A stretch of 64,000 bases of DNA from CAZAFC01 sp964484675 (GCA_964484675.1 CAZAFC010000001.1:177124-241123), one strand, 5' to 3'; counted from the stretch's first letter, positions 23,884-32,694 are shown. A program made the numbers and translations. The notes: generated from the letters alone by a model not told the origin.

Positions 23884-26070
23884 GTGACAGCACGCCTGCC
23901 TCAAGTCGGCGGCGATGATGATAACTGGGGGCAATTGCTCAATACTTTTCTTGAGGTCGCGCACAATGGCGACGGCACACTGCAGCCCGGCTCGGTGGCG
24001 GCTGCGGGCGCCTACAGCAAGCCGAGCTCGGGCATTCCAGCCTCCGATTTGACCGCCGCAGCGCAATCGGCTCTCGCGGCGGCGAGCAGTGCGCTCCAGC
24101 CCAATGCCAATGGACTGACCGACTGGTACAATGTCAAAAAATACGGCGCTGTTGGCGACGGCAGCAGCGACGACACCTCGGCCATCCAAGCTGCTTTAAA
24201 TGCTGCGGCCGGGGCAGGCGGCGGCGTGGTGTATTTGCCTGCGGCGATGTACATCATCTCAAATATAACGCTCGATACGAATGTCACGCTGTGCGGCGCC
24301 GGCTGGGCGACGATTCTCCAGGCCAAATCAGGAACAACTGGCTACCTCGTTGCCCTGACACACCCGAGCACCAGCCGCCAGGCAACGATCCGGGATTTGG
24401 CACTGCTCACCCCATATGGCGGCGCGGCGGCCGGGCACATCTTGCTCGACAACACCGGCTGGGCTGGCGGCGATCCGTTCGACTGCATGCACCGGGTACT
24501 TAACGTGTTTAGCTTTAATTCGGGCGGCGACGCGTTTCATTTTGGCGCCAACACCCGCGCGCTGGTGGTCAGCGGCTGTAGTCAGTATCAAGCAACCGGC
24601 TTCGGGTTCCATTTTGAAGGCGGCTGCACCGACTCGTTTATTAGCCATTGCAACAGCGGACCGTCCGGCAATCACGGTTTTAATGTGGCAGGCTGGAATA
24701 ACATGCTGACGAGCTGCAAGTCATTCTGGGCCGGTTACGATGCCGCAACCAACACGTGGGATCTTTGGAAAAACGGCTTTGAGCTGTCGGGTCGCAATAA
24801 CACTTTAGTAGCCTGCCAAGCCCAGCAGTCTTCGAACCATGGGTTTAACCTTATCCAGTGCCAATATGCTAATGTCAGTGGTTGTGAATGTGACAGCAAC
24901 GCCACCGGCAATACGGCCGGCGTAGCGATCAATCTTACCGATGCAACCTATTGTACCGTTGCAAACAACGTTGGCATGCCAGGCATTGGCGGCTCAGCGG
25001 GCCCCGGCCCTGGCGCGCAGGTCTATGGCATCCAAGTATCTGGCACGTGTACCGGCACTATGATTACTGGCAACGCAGTTGCGGGCTCAAGCGGTCCGTA
25101 CAATCTGGGCGGCACCGGGTATTCGTTCAGCCCAATCGAAGGAATCGTTGCGGTCGCACAAGCTGGCGGCAATGTCACGGCCGACGTCTCGCTTGGGAAC
25201 GTATTTCGCGTCACACTCACCGCTTCCGGCTGGGCCATCGCCACGCCGCTGAATCCCATAGACGGCCACACGATCAGCTATGAGATAAGCCAGGACGCCA
25301 CAGGCGGCAGAACTTTTTCCTGGGCGGGCACGTTCGTCTTCGGGACTGCCGGCCAGCCCGTGCTGCCCACCACGGCTTTCGATATGAGCCGAGTAACCTT
25401 TTGCTACAACGCCAGCCTGGGCGCGTGGATATTTCTTGCTGCCGCGACAGGCTACGGCGCCGGCTTGCCGCCGACAACGACCGTAACCGCCACGGTAGGC
25501 AGCGGGCAGGTCGCAGCCATGAGTGTGATGGCTTTCACGGGTGCCGCTGCTGTGCAAAACGGCCAAACAGGCACAGCCGATGGCGCTTCGGGCGGCCAGG
25601 CACTCACGACCACGATTACACCATCAGCCACGGGCAGCTACATCGTCGGCGTGAACCAGATTTTTCCCGGCAGCACGAGCCCGACACCCACCTCAAATAT
25701 TACCGTGCTTTCCGCTGGCAGCGGCGATGGTGGCTGCAGCTACCAAACGTTTATTACCTCGGCAAAAACCGCGTCCGGCACGCCCGTCACCGTGGGAGCC
25801 AGTGCTGAGCAAGGCCAATTCAACGGCGTTGCCGCAGCGGAAATCCTGGCAAATGGCACCCTCAGCTATGTTGTCAGCGGCACGAACGTGAATCAGCAGC
25901 AAGCCGCCGATAGCATCACCGCGAATATCAGCCACCAAACACTCTTGGTCGCCCTCGTGATCTGCCCGGGCGGCGTGCCAACCATTTCAGACACCGCCGG
26001 CCTCACCTGGACGCCGCTCGTCACCGCCAAAAGTGGCGATATCGGCGTGTGGTCGGCGTACATTTCTTGA
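23884..26070 (+). CDS. Right-handed beta-helix (pectate-lyase-like) protein
   Basis: 728 aa with a GTG start (no in-frame ATG before it; GAGGGG about 10 nt upstream). Residues 1-35 form a cap, RLPQVGGDDDNWGQLLNTF then VAHNGDGTLQ, shared with the 577-aa protein at 50-51.7 kb. A typical VKKYGAVGDGSSDDTSAIQA segment opens the beta helix (about 75-420), with repeated short strands rich in Asn and Gly; the C-terminal 300 residues are a beta-rich Thr/Gly/Ala domain. The fold is that of polysaccharide lyases and phage tailspikes. No signal peptide is visible, so how it reaches a glycan is unclear. Confidence 0.85.
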   Translation: MTARLPQVGGDDDNWGQLLNTFLEVAHNGDGTLQPGSVAAAGAYSKPSSGIPASDLTAAAQSALAAASSALQPNANGLTDWYNVKKYGAVGDGSSDDTSAIQAALNAAAGAGGGVVYLPAAMYIISNITLDTNVTLCGAGWATILQAKSGTTGYLVALTHPSTSRQATIRDLALLTPYGGAAAGHILLDNTGWAGGDPFDCMHRVLNVFSFNSGGDAFHFGANTRALVVSGCSQYQATGFGFHFEGGCTDSFISHCNSGPSGNHGFNVAGWNNMLTSCKSFWAGYDAATNTWDLWKNGFELSGRNNTLVACQAQQSSNHGFNLIQCQYANVSGCECDSNATGNTAGVAINLTDATYCTVANNVGMPGIGGSAGPGPGAQVYGIQVSGTCTGTMITGNAVAGSSGPYNLGGTGYSFSPIEGIVAVAQAGGNVTADVSLGNVFRVTLTASGWAIATPLNPIDGHTISYEISQDATGGRTFSWAGTFVFGTAGQPVLPTTAFDMSRVTFCYNASLGAWIFLAAATGYGAGLPPTTTVTATVGSGQVAAMSVMAFTGAAAVQNGQTGTADGASGGQALTTTITPSATGSYIVGVNQIFPGSTSPTPTSNITVLSAGSGDGGCSYQTFITSAKTASGTPVTVGASAEQGQFNGVAAAEILANGTLSYVVSGTNVNQQQAADSITANISHQTLLVALVICPGGVPTISDTAGLTWTPLVTAKSGDIGVWSAYIS

Positions 26071-26174
26071 GAGCCCAACTAACACGCTACATTCGCGAGA
26101 TTGCGGAACAGCAGCGATGCGTGAGCGCACTCGTGTGAGCTTTTGGTATACTTGATCCATGAGAGCCATCATCC

Positions 26175-26780
26175 ATGCAAACGGAAATTGAAGCAAAGTG
26201 GCTTGCCGTAGACACCGGCAGCATGCGGCAAAAGCTAGAGCAAGCCGGCGCGGTGCTCGTGTCACCCGAGCGCCTCATGGTACGGCGAAATTTTGACTAC
26301 CCCGACATGCGGCTCGAACAAGTCGGCGGCTGGGTGCGCGTGCGCGACGAGGGCGACAAAATCACTCTCAGCTACAAACAACTCACCGATCGCACTGTTC
26401 ATGGGACGCAGGAAGTCAGCGTTGTCGTCGATGATTTTGATGCGACATGCAGTTTTCTCGAGGCGATTGGGCTGCGTCAGACTTCAGTCCAAGAAACAAA
26501 GCGAGAAAGCTGGAAGCTTGGTGACACCGAGATCGAGATTGATACGTGGCCGTGGATTCCGGCCTTTGTCGAAATCGAGGCAGTGAGCGAGCACGAGCTA
26601 TTTCGGGTTGCCAAAACGCTCAAGCTTCCACACTCACAAGCCTTGCACGGCAGCGTCGAAGTTGCATATCAGGCGATATACGACGTATCTGAGGCGGACA
26701 TTGACCATTGGGAAGCGATACGTTTTGTCGAGACGCCCAGCTGGCTGCTCGCAAAACTGAAAAAGCATGCCGAGAGATAA
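26175..26780 (+). CDS. CYTH-domain protein
   Basis: 201 aa. The EIEAK signature (TEIEAKWLAV) is at residues 3-8, followed by RRNFDYPD, GGWVRVRDEGDKITLSYK and IDTWPWIPAFVEIEA, the alternating charged strands of the CYTH tunnel that binds triphosphates with metal ions. It may be an adenylate cyclase-like or thiamine-triphosphatase/inorganic triphosphatase enzyme. TATACT (26147-26152) is exactly 6 nt before another ATG at 26159 that opens a 10-codon frame overlapping the CYTH start in a different frame, so the CYTH gene is translated from an mRNA that also encodes a mini leader peptide. Confidence 0.87.
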   Translation: MQTEIEAKWLAVDTGSMRQKLEQAGAVLVSPERLMVRRNFDYPDMRLEQVGGWVRVRDEGDKITLSYKQLTDRTVHGTQEVSVVVDDFDATCSFLEAIGLRQTSVQETKRESWKLGDTEIEIDTWPWIPAFVEIEAVSEHELFRVAKTLKLPHSQALHGSVEVAYQAIYDVSEADIDHWEAIRFVETPSWLLAKLKKHAER

Positions 26781-26820
26781 GAGGTGCTCGCCGTGAGGCA
26801 CTTCTTGCTATAATAGAATT

Positions 26821-27120
26821 ATGTGTAGAAATATAAAGCAGCTCTACAATTTTGAACCGCACGCGACAAACGACGAAGTGCATGCCGCGGCGCTGCAATT
26901 TGTCCGGAAAATTTCCGGCTTCCAGAAGCCGTCGGCCGCGAACGAGGTCGCGTTCAACCAAGCGATCGAAGCTATTACGCATGCCAGCCACCATCTTCTC
27001 GACGATCTCGTCACGCAAGCTGCACCACGCAACCGCGACGTCGAGGCGGCCAAGGCTCGCGCACGATCAGCACGGCGCTTTGGCTCCGAGCAGTCTCCCG
27101 AAATAGCTCCGAGCCAATAA
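26821..27120 (+). CDS. DUF2277 family protein
   Basis: 99 aa. Matches DUF2277 throughout: MCRNIKQLYNFEPHATNDEV, AALQFVRKISGFQKPS and the helix EAAKARARSARRFG. The family is small, widespread in bacteria and uncharacterised; it usually stands alone. TATAAT (26809-26814) lies exactly 6 nt before the ATG, giving one of the best leaderless promoters in the window. Confidence 0.92.
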   Translation: MCRNIKQLYNFEPHATNDEVHAAALQFVRKISGFQKPSAANEVAFNQAIEAITHASHHLLDDLVTQAAPRNRDVEAAKARARSARRFGSEQSPEIAPSQ

Positions 27121-27172
27121 CCCTCAGGCGTGGCTGCACCAGCCGTTGGCGCACTTAAAAATCTGGCCAACG

Positions 27173-27775
27173 TTACTGGGGTGCGTCGAGTGTGGTTGCC
27201 CCGCGCGATCTAAACATACGCGCCAGCTTTTTGCGATATATCAGCAGTACGACCGTGGCGCTGCATGCCACAAAATACACCGGCAAAATGATATCAACGC
27301 GAGGCTGCCAGATCGCAAGCACCCCGAAAAAAGAAGCCACGCCTTCGATCGCGAAAAACGTCGGACTCTCGCTGGTCGGGTCATGCCATGTCTTGACAAA
27401 CGTCGGCACGTAGCCGATGAGATCTGACAGCACGCCGAACGATATCGCAAGCAGGCCGCTCCCCGTCACGACATACATCACCACCGCCAGACAGCCGATC
27501 ACGAGGCATATCCTGTCCAACTTCGACGCGCCGCCAACGCCATATATCATCGCCAAAATCAAAAGATACGTCGCACGGGCCAAAAAGATGCCCGCAAATA
27601 TCTTCCCGGCGAGATTATTGGAGTGCACGACCGCCAAAATGCCCGCAATCGAAGCCAGCCACACAATCAACCGCGTGACTTTGTGCGGCCGCGCCTTGTG
27701 AGCAAAAATACTCCGCGAATAAAACAACGGCGAAATCACCGACAAAACCAGCGTCACAATAATCCAACTGCGCAT
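27173..27775 (-). CDS. Multi-pass membrane protein, unknown
   Basis: 200 aa with about seven hydrophobic helices, including MRSWIIVTLVLSVISPLFYS at the N terminus and IWLAS, ICLVIGCLAVVMYVV and VDIILPVYFVACSATVVLLIY later. Conserved-looking polar residues in the loops (RPHKVTRLIVW, PTFVKTWHDPTSESP) recall small integral-membrane proteins of the SWEET/PQ-loop type (helix-P-x-x-x-K-T-W arrangement), but this is only a hint. TACAAT (minus, 27782-27787) is exactly 6 nt before the ATG. Convergent with the DUF2277 gene. Confidence 0.7.
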   Translation of the reverse strand: MRSWIIVTLVLSVISPLFYSRSIFAHKARPHKVTRLIVWLASIAGILAVVHSNNLAGKIFAGIFLARATYLLILAMIYGVGGASKLDRICLVIGCLAVVMYVVTGSGLLAISFGVLSDLIGYVPTFVKTWHDPTSESPTFFAIEGVASFFGVLAIWQPRVDIILPVYFVACSATVVLLIYRKKLARMFRSRGATTLDAPQ

Positions 27776-27925
27776 GCTGCCATTGTAGCAGGTTATCGCA
27801 CGCGGCGGCTAAGACGCCCGGCATGCTTGCCCCAAACCCATTAACACCGAGGCCGCGCCGGCACGTGCAATTGCCTAAAAACCGTTTGAGCGTGCGATGC
27901 TATTCAGGGGAATATATTTTCCATA

Positions 27926-27954
27926 TTGACATTATGTTGCGTTAACGCAATAAT
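27926..27954 (+). promoter_or_regulatory. Promoter and operator of XRE module 1
   Basis: TTGACA (27926-27931), 17-bp spacer, AATAAT (27949-27954). The spacer contains a perfect inverted repeat TTGCGTTAACGCAA (27937-27950). The second XRE module (54.9 kb) has the same promoter with TTGCGCCTACGCAA in the same place, so the repeat is very likely the regulator's binding site and would block polymerase when occupied. Confidence 0.75.
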
Positions 27955-27964
27955 TAGTTCTGTC

Positions 27965-28204
27965 ATGATACACAATCGAATCGCCGTCCTGCGCGCCGAG
28001 CGCGGACTCTCTCGCCAGGAACTCGCCGAGCAAGTCGGCGTCAACTACCAAACCATCGGCTTCATCGAGCGCGGCGATTACGCGCCGAGCCTGGAACTGG
28101 CCTTCAAGATAGCGAGCGTGTTCGCCGTCGAAGTTACCACCGTGTTTTCGGACCAGCCATTTGAGCCGCTATTCACTAAAAAGGAGAAACGCCATGAATT
28201 ATAA
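27965..28204 (+). CDS. XRE-family HTH regulator, module 1
   Basis: 79 aa, one HTH_3 domain: MIHNRIAVLRAERGLSRQEL, then VGVNYQTIGFIERGDYAPSLE, a typical stand-alone SinR/Cro-like repressor with a short C-terminal helix. A 10-nt gap separates the -10 box from the ATG, so its leader is very short. Upstream is the operator described above, implying autoregulation. The next gene, a membrane protein, overlaps its last codons and carries a Shine-Dalgarno, so the two are coupled. The pair has a paralogous copy at 54.5-55.2 kb. Confidence 0.93.
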   Translation: MIHNRIAVLRAERGLSRQELAEQVGVNYQTIGFIERGDYAPSLELAFKIASVFAVEVTTVFSDQPFEPLFTKKEKRHEL

Positions 28205-28844
28205 AATAAGCACCCGCACGGCAGCACTGTACGCAGCCATCGTGTTCGCGGCAATCATGCTGCTCACGTTAGTTTCGGCAAGTTTTGGCGGCCGGATTGG
28301 CAGTTACGGCATGACCTACGTGCCGCTTTGGTTCAGCCTTTTGCCTGTTTTTGCTATCGGCGCGACGCTGTTTCTGCTCTTTGGCTCATCGCGCACCAGC
28401 CAAACCGACAAGTCCGCGAGCGGTCTTTTTGCCAAGATTCTCACCGGCGTGACAATTGTCGGCGGCCTTGGTGGCGTAAGTGTCACCTACGTTTCGACAT
28501 GGTCGCCCTTCGCGGTTTCGCGCACACAATTTGTACTCGAGAATACCGGTGTTGGAGCGATATTTGTGGCCGGTGTTGCGGCCGCACTCCTCATAAACGC
28601 GCAAAAATTCGTCTACTTCCCTCTGTGGAATAAGGCCGACAAAGCTCGCGCCGACGAGCGACAACTCTTAGTCCGCCAGCGCGTATTTGAAAAATCATAC
28701 CGCTATCTCCTGGTCATCCTGGCGGTCGCCGGCTGGACAATGAGCCGCTCAAACACCATCATCAGCAGCCGCACGCTGTGGATGACGATAATCCTCAGTC
28801 TCAGCATCCCATCGCTCCTCGCCGCCTGGCAAAAAGACAGCTAG
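28194..28844 (+). CDS. Membrane protein of XRE module 1
   Basis: 216 aa with about six hydrophobic helices (residues about 8-30, 40-62, 80-102, 115-135, 165-182, 190-206). Its C-terminal part shares DERQ-x-LVRQRVFE(K)SY and a terminal L-(P)S-LLAAWQKDS with the membrane protein of module 2, although the rest has diverged. AAGGAG lies 7 nt before the ATG, inside the XRE gene, with an 11-bp overlap. Function unknown; being the sole partner of an autoregulated repressor suggests a stress-induced or signalling membrane protein. Confidence 0.78.
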   Translation: MNYKISTRTAALYAAIVFAAIMLLTLVSASFGGRIGSYGMTYVPLWFSLLPVFAIGATLFLLFGSSRTSQTDKSASGLFAKILTGVTIVGGLGGVSVTYVSTWSPFAVSRTQFVLENTGVGAIFVAGVAAALLINAQKFVYFPLWNKADKARADERQLLVRQRVFEKSYRYLLVILAVAGWTMSRSNTIISSRTLWMTIILSLSIPSLLAAWQKDS

Positions 28845-28941
28845 CGCGTACCCCTACTTGGTGAAACCGCAGGACGTCTGACCTGATAAAGACAAGTTAA
28901 TAAAAGCCTAAAAAGAAAAATAAAAGGATAAAACTATGAAA

Positions 28942-28994
28942 CTTGCACCTCCGCAATCGTTGCCTTTTTGGCGAATGATTGCGGAGAATGCAAG
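28942..28994 (-). terminator. Large hairpin downstream of the CPBP gene
   Basis: CTTGCA-C-CTCCGCAATC, 18-nt loop, GATTGCGGAG-AA-TGCAAG: a 16-bp stem with one bulge. It follows the minus-strand CPBP gene by 25 nt and is also downstream of XRE module 1 on the plus strand, so it may serve both. Confidence 0.6.
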
Positions 28995-29019
28995 CCCTTT
29001 CGTGTGTCAGGTCCGGCGG

Positions 29020-30213
29020 CTACCGCTCGTCGTTGACGCGGCAGATCTCTTCGGGGATGCCGATGATCGACATCAACAAGATGAAGCCCACCTTGGCCCA
29101 GAAGCCGTGCAACGCGAAGGTGCCGCAGAGCACGAGCATGGTGCTCGGGATCGAGAGCCAGAAAGTCCGGGCGACATTGCTGCCGCTGATGCTGGGGTGC
29201 AGGAAGAGCAGCCCGATCGCCAGCGTCAGCAGACGGTCGAGCCCGTTCGGCGCCAGCCAGCCGAGCACTCCGTAGCCGCCGATCATCAGTATTGCCAGGA
29301 ACATCGATCTGAGGACTCGCGTGGAGGTGTCTTCGATCTTTTCGGCGGCGTCATAGTCGAACAAGAACAGATCGCCGACGATGGCCAGTGCCGATGAAAC
29401 GGCGATCACGGCCCAGAAGTAGTTCCAGGTGTCCCAACCGGGAATCGCGAACGTGCCGTCGAACTTGGCCCACTGCGTGAGGTCCGACAGCGGCTTGCCC
29501 ACGAAGAACAGGCCGGCCACCAGCAGGACGATGTTGACGCCGATCGACTTGATTTCGCCGGCGTTGAACTTGTTACACTTGTCCGTGCAGAACAAAATCA
29601 TGTCGTAAGCGACATGCACCAGCAGCGCCGCGAAGAAGCCGTAGTGCAGGAAGACCACCGTGATCGGGATACCCACCACGAACTGCGGCAGCACTCGGAC
29701 GATGTGCCGGTCCGCCGGGTCGGGATAGTTGAACAAGTGCACGAGCGCCCAGATGGAATTTCCCGCCAGAAACAGCACGTAGGTGGCCACGCGGCCGGTC
29801 CAGAACTGCCCGATAAGCCCAAGGAAGAGGGCGCGAGCGAACAGCTCCTCCGCAACCAGCGTGATCATGAGCTTCTTGAACAGCGGCAGTCGCTCGACAC
29901 TCTTGAAGATCTGAGAAGTCTTGCTCGGCAGTCCGCAGATCGCCACCATGATCAGCAGCGATGCGGTCCCGGCGAGCAACGATAGCGCCACTGCGGCCGC
30001 CAAGACCCCGAAGACCCCTCCCTGCAAGTGTGCGAGATGGGCAGGACGCACAGCGTCCAGCGCGAAGAACTGCTCGATGCCCGTCCAGGCGGGGCCGAAG
30101 CCTCCGATCCACAGCGCAAAGGCTGCGAGCGTCAACGCCGTGCCCAGCGACGTCCACCACCCACCGGGGCGCTGAATTCTGGTGCTCATCGTCTCGAGAG
30201 TTGCCGTTGCCAT
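29020..30213 (-). CDS. CPBP-family intramembrane glutamic protease (GC-rich cassette)
   Basis: 397 aa, about 11 hydrophobic helices. CPBP motifs are present: Glu122-Glu123-x3-Arg127 in LVAEELFARAL, His159 in SIWALVHLF, and His200-x3-Asp204 in ALLVHVAYD. Members act in membrane protein processing, bacteriocin self-immunity or prenylated-protein cleavage in other systems. It is GC rich and led by GAGGTGACCT directly before the ATG, with promoter TTGACC-N17-TATAAT at 30268-30296, in contrast to the leaderless genes around it. The N-terminal 30 residues and the C-terminal half extend beyond the usual 250-aa core. Immunity is a guess; no bacteriocin is adjacent. Confidence 0.85.
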   Translation of the reverse strand: MATATLETMSTRIQRPGGWWTSLGTALTLAAFALWIGGFGPAWTGIEQFFALDAVRPAHLAHLQGGVFGVLAAAVALSLLAGTASLLIMVAICGLPSKTSQIFKSVERLPLFKKLMITLVAEELFARALFLGLIGQFWTGRVATYVLFLAGNSIWALVHLFNYPDPADRHIVRVLPQFVVGIPITVVFLHYGFFAALLVHVAYDMILFCTDKCNKFNAGEIKSIGVNIVLLVAGLFFVGKPLSDLTQWAKFDGTFAIPGWDTWNYFWAVIAVSSALAIVGDLFLFDYDAAEKIEDTSTRVLRSMFLAILMIGGYGVLGWLAPNGLDRLLTLAIGLLFLHPSISGSNVARTFWLSIPSTMLVLCGTFALHGFWAKVGFILLMSIIGIPEEICRVNDER

Positions 30214-30267
30214 AGGTCACCTCAACCTTCTGATTGGATTGACAACGATGTGTGAAAGAGCGATGAA

Positions 30268-30296
30268 ATTATAGAACTTTATGCGTTTTTGGTCAA
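30268..30296 (-). promoter_or_regulatory. Promoter of the CPBP cassette
   Basis: Minus-strand TTGACC (30291-30296), 17-bp spacer, TATAAT (30268-30273). The leader to the ATG is about 48 nt and ends in a Shine-Dalgarno. Confidence 0.75.
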
Positions 30297-30383
30297 CGCT
30301 AGTCGTGGCTATTTCAGAGTGCCAGCTCGGCCTTGCACGCATCTGTTTGATGGACACCGGCAGCGCCCCTGCCAAAAACGCGG

Positions 30384-30412
30384 TTGACATAAGCAAAAAC
30401 ATTTGCTACAAT
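30384..30412 (+). promoter_or_regulatory. Promoter of the RNase J gene
   Basis: TTGACA (30384-30389), 17-bp spacer, TACAAT (30407-30412), close to consensus. Confidence 0.75.
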
Positions 30413-30418
30413 GGCGTC

Positions 30419-30590
30419 AGCTAAAGTAATTCTCTTCGACTTGGCAACCTAAGAAACCTTCCCCCTGGAAGTCAATCACTCATACAAATCGCCTGCTTGC
30501 GGGAACTTTTGATTGTAATTTTATCCAAAGACTACAGTGCCAAACTCTCCTGGCACACAAGTCGACTACATGTAAATAAAAGGAAACAAT
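30419..30590 (+). promoter_or_regulatory. Long 5' untranslated leader of RNase J
   Basis: About 170 nt between the expected transcript start and the RNase J ATG, ending in AAAAGGAAACAAT. It has a small hairpin TGCCA-N8-TGGCA at 30539-30556 and otherwise is AT-rich and unpaired. No upstream reading frame stands out. In a region where most messages have no leader this one is exceptional. Confidence 0.5.
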
Positions 30591-32642
30591 ATGAACAACA
30601 ACGATGCTTCGCGCCCCAAAAACGGCGCCTCACGCCCAAAACCGCTCGCGCACGCGAGTACCGCCCAAATGCGCGGCGCTGCTCAGCGTGCTCAACGGCG
30701 CGTCCAGGATGACGCCGAGAAAGTCATCGGCCGCTATGCCGGCGCAGCGCGCAAAACACTCGAGCGAACGCAGCATATCGCAAACGCGGCGGGCAAGCTC
30801 AAACTCACCTTCCTGGGCGGGCTTGAAGGAGTTGGCGAGAAGAATATGGCCGTGATCGAGTACGGCGATCAGGCGCTGATTTTGGACTGCGGCAACAGCC
30901 TGGGCATCGACTTGCCGGGCGTAAATTACGAGATCTGCGACACCACGTACCTCGAGAAGATTAAGCACAAACTCATCGGCTACGTGATCACGCACGGCCA
31001 CCTCGACCACATTGGTGGACTGCGCCACATCGTGCCGAAATTCCCGGCAACGATCTACGGATCGCGCTACACGATCGGCGTGATCGAGCGCGCATTTGTC
31101 GAGGAGCCGACTGGCTTCGTGCCGCAGCTCGTGACCGTAAACATCGACGCGCACGAGCGCTTGCAGCTCGGCGTGTTCGGCGTAGAATTCATCCGCGTCA
31201 CGCATGCGATTCCCGATCCAGCGGCGATTTGCATCGAAACGCCCGTCGGCCGCATCATCGCGACCGGTGATTTTCGACTCGACCCCGAGCCGCTCGATCA
31301 TCTGCCAAGCGACATCGAGCGGCTGAAAACGCTGGGCGACCAGGGCGTTCTGCTTCTGCTCAGCGAGAGCAGCTACGCCGATATTGAGGGCCGCACACCC
31401 GCCGAACACACACTGCAAAAGAGCTTTCGCGACATCATCAAGGATGCCCCTGGCCGAATCTGCATCGCAGTGTTTTCGAGCAACATCAATCGCACACAGA
31501 TGATCATCAACGCCGCGGTGGCCGCCGGCCGGCAGATTGCGCTGGACGGCCGCAGTATGCTCGGCTACGTCGAAATTGCCGTCCGGCAAGGCATTCTCAA
31601 AGTGCCGAAAGGTGCGATCGTCTCGATGCAGCAAGCTGAGCGGCTGCCCGACGACCAGCTGCTCGTGATGTGCACCGGCGGCCAAGGCGAGCCAAACGCC
31701 GCGCTCCAGCGGATGAGCGAAGGTGCGCACAAGCACATCCAGCTCAAGCCGAGCGACACCGTGGTGATCAGCTCGTCGCCGATTCCCGGCAATGAAGTGC
31801 GCTACGATGAGATCAGCAATCGCCTCAGCGGGCAGGGCGTGCGCCTCTTCCGCCATCCGACGCACGAACTCGACGGCTGCGGCCCGCTGCACGTGTCCGG
31901 CCACGCGCGCCGCGACGAACTGCGCGAAATGATTCGGCTGGTGCGGCCCAGGTTTTTCATTCCCGTGCATGCCGGAATTTTGCGCCGCGGTTACCACGCC
32001 GAGCTCGGCATCCAAGAAGGCATACCGCGTGCGAATATTCTCCTGCCGAGCAATGGCGACAGCCTATACTTCGGCAAAACGAGTGTCGAAGCTGGCGGCC
32101 AGGTGCCGCACGGCAGCGTGCTCATCGATCAAACGGGGGCCATCGTGAGCGGCTTGGTCGTGAAAGATCGGCTCGTGCTGAGCGAAGCGGGCATTATGGC
32201 GGTGGTGCTCACCATCAGTAAAGCCACCGGCCAGCTGTTAGCCAGCCCCGACATCTTGAGCCGCGGTTTCGTCGCGCTGCGCGACTCGGAACAACTGATG
32301 CGCGATTTTCGCACTGAGCTGCGGCGCGCTGTGCGGCAACGATTCCAGCGCGTCGAGCCCGAGCGCTTCAAGGCCGAACTGCGCGACTTCATCACGCAGT
32401 ATTTGTTCGCGCGAACCGGCCTGAGCCCGATCGTCATTCCTGTGGTGAATGTCGTGAGCAGCCCAGCGCCAGACCAGCCGAAAGCTCGCAGCGCCACGCA
32501 CACTGGCGCCGAGCAAGCCGTGAGCGAGCAAGCGCCCACCGAACGGCAAAAAGTCGCTGCCACCGAGCAACGTTTTCAAGCCATGCGCGCACGGCTACTG
32601 GCACAAAAACCGCCGCACGACCGCACACCCTTGGCACGATAG
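30591..32642 (+). CDS. rnj: Ribonuclease J
   Basis: 683 aa. A 70-residue basic, Ala/Arg-rich extension precedes the metallo-beta-lactamase core with YVITHGHLDHIGG (His135, His137, Asp139, His140), followed by DPAAICIETPVGRIIATGDFRLD with further ligands, then the beta-CASP insertion and the segment VHVSGHARRDEL-like (LHVSGHARRDELREM), and a C-terminal domain to about 600, then a Gln/Ala/Lys-rich tail. It acts as a 5'-3' exonuclease and endonuclease in mRNA turnover and rRNA maturation. AAGGA lies 8 nt before the ATG. Monocistronic. Confidence 0.95.
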   Translation: MNNNDASRPKNGASRPKPLAHASTAQMRGAAQRAQRRVQDDAEKVIGRYAGAARKTLERTQHIANAAGKLKLTFLGGLEGVGEKNMAVIEYGDQALILDCGNSLGIDLPGVNYEICDTTYLEKIKHKLIGYVITHGHLDHIGGLRHIVPKFPATIYGSRYTIGVIERAFVEEPTGFVPQLVTVNIDAHERLQLGVFGVEFIRVTHAIPDPAAICIETPVGRIIATGDFRLDPEPLDHLPSDIERLKTLGDQGVLLLLSESSYADIEGRTPAEHTLQKSFRDIIKDAPGRICIAVFSSNINRTQMIINAAVAAGRQIALDGRSMLGYVEIAVRQGILKVPKGAIVSMQQAERLPDDQLLVMCTGGQGEPNAALQRMSEGAHKHIQLKPSDTVVISSSPIPGNEVRYDEISNRLSGQGVRLFRHPTHELDGCGPLHVSGHARRDELREMIRLVRPRFFIPVHAGILRRGYHAELGIQEGIPRANILLPSNGDSLYFGKTSVEAGGQVPHGSVLIDQTGAIVSGLVVKDRLVLSEAGIMAVVLTISKATGQLLASPDILSRGFVALRDSEQLMRDFRTELRRAVRQRFQRVEPERFKAELRDFITQYLFARTGLSPIVIPVVNVVSSPAPDQPKARSATHTGAEQAVSEQAPTERQKVAATEQRFQAMRARLLAQKPPHDRTPLAR

Positions 32643-32694
32643 CCATGCGCCGCCTCCCGGCGAATCTCAATCGTCGTTATACAGAAACATGAAT

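Noticed and set aside
28936..29397. 153-codon plus-strand frame beginning MKLAPPQ
   Set aside because: It lies over the 3' part of the CPBP gene on the other strand and starts in the hairpin; the CPBP motifs and ribosome site on the minus strand are far stronger.
30630..32015. 461-codon minus-strand frame inside RNase J
   Set aside because: An antisense shadow created by high GC at third positions; RNase J motifs fix the plus strand.
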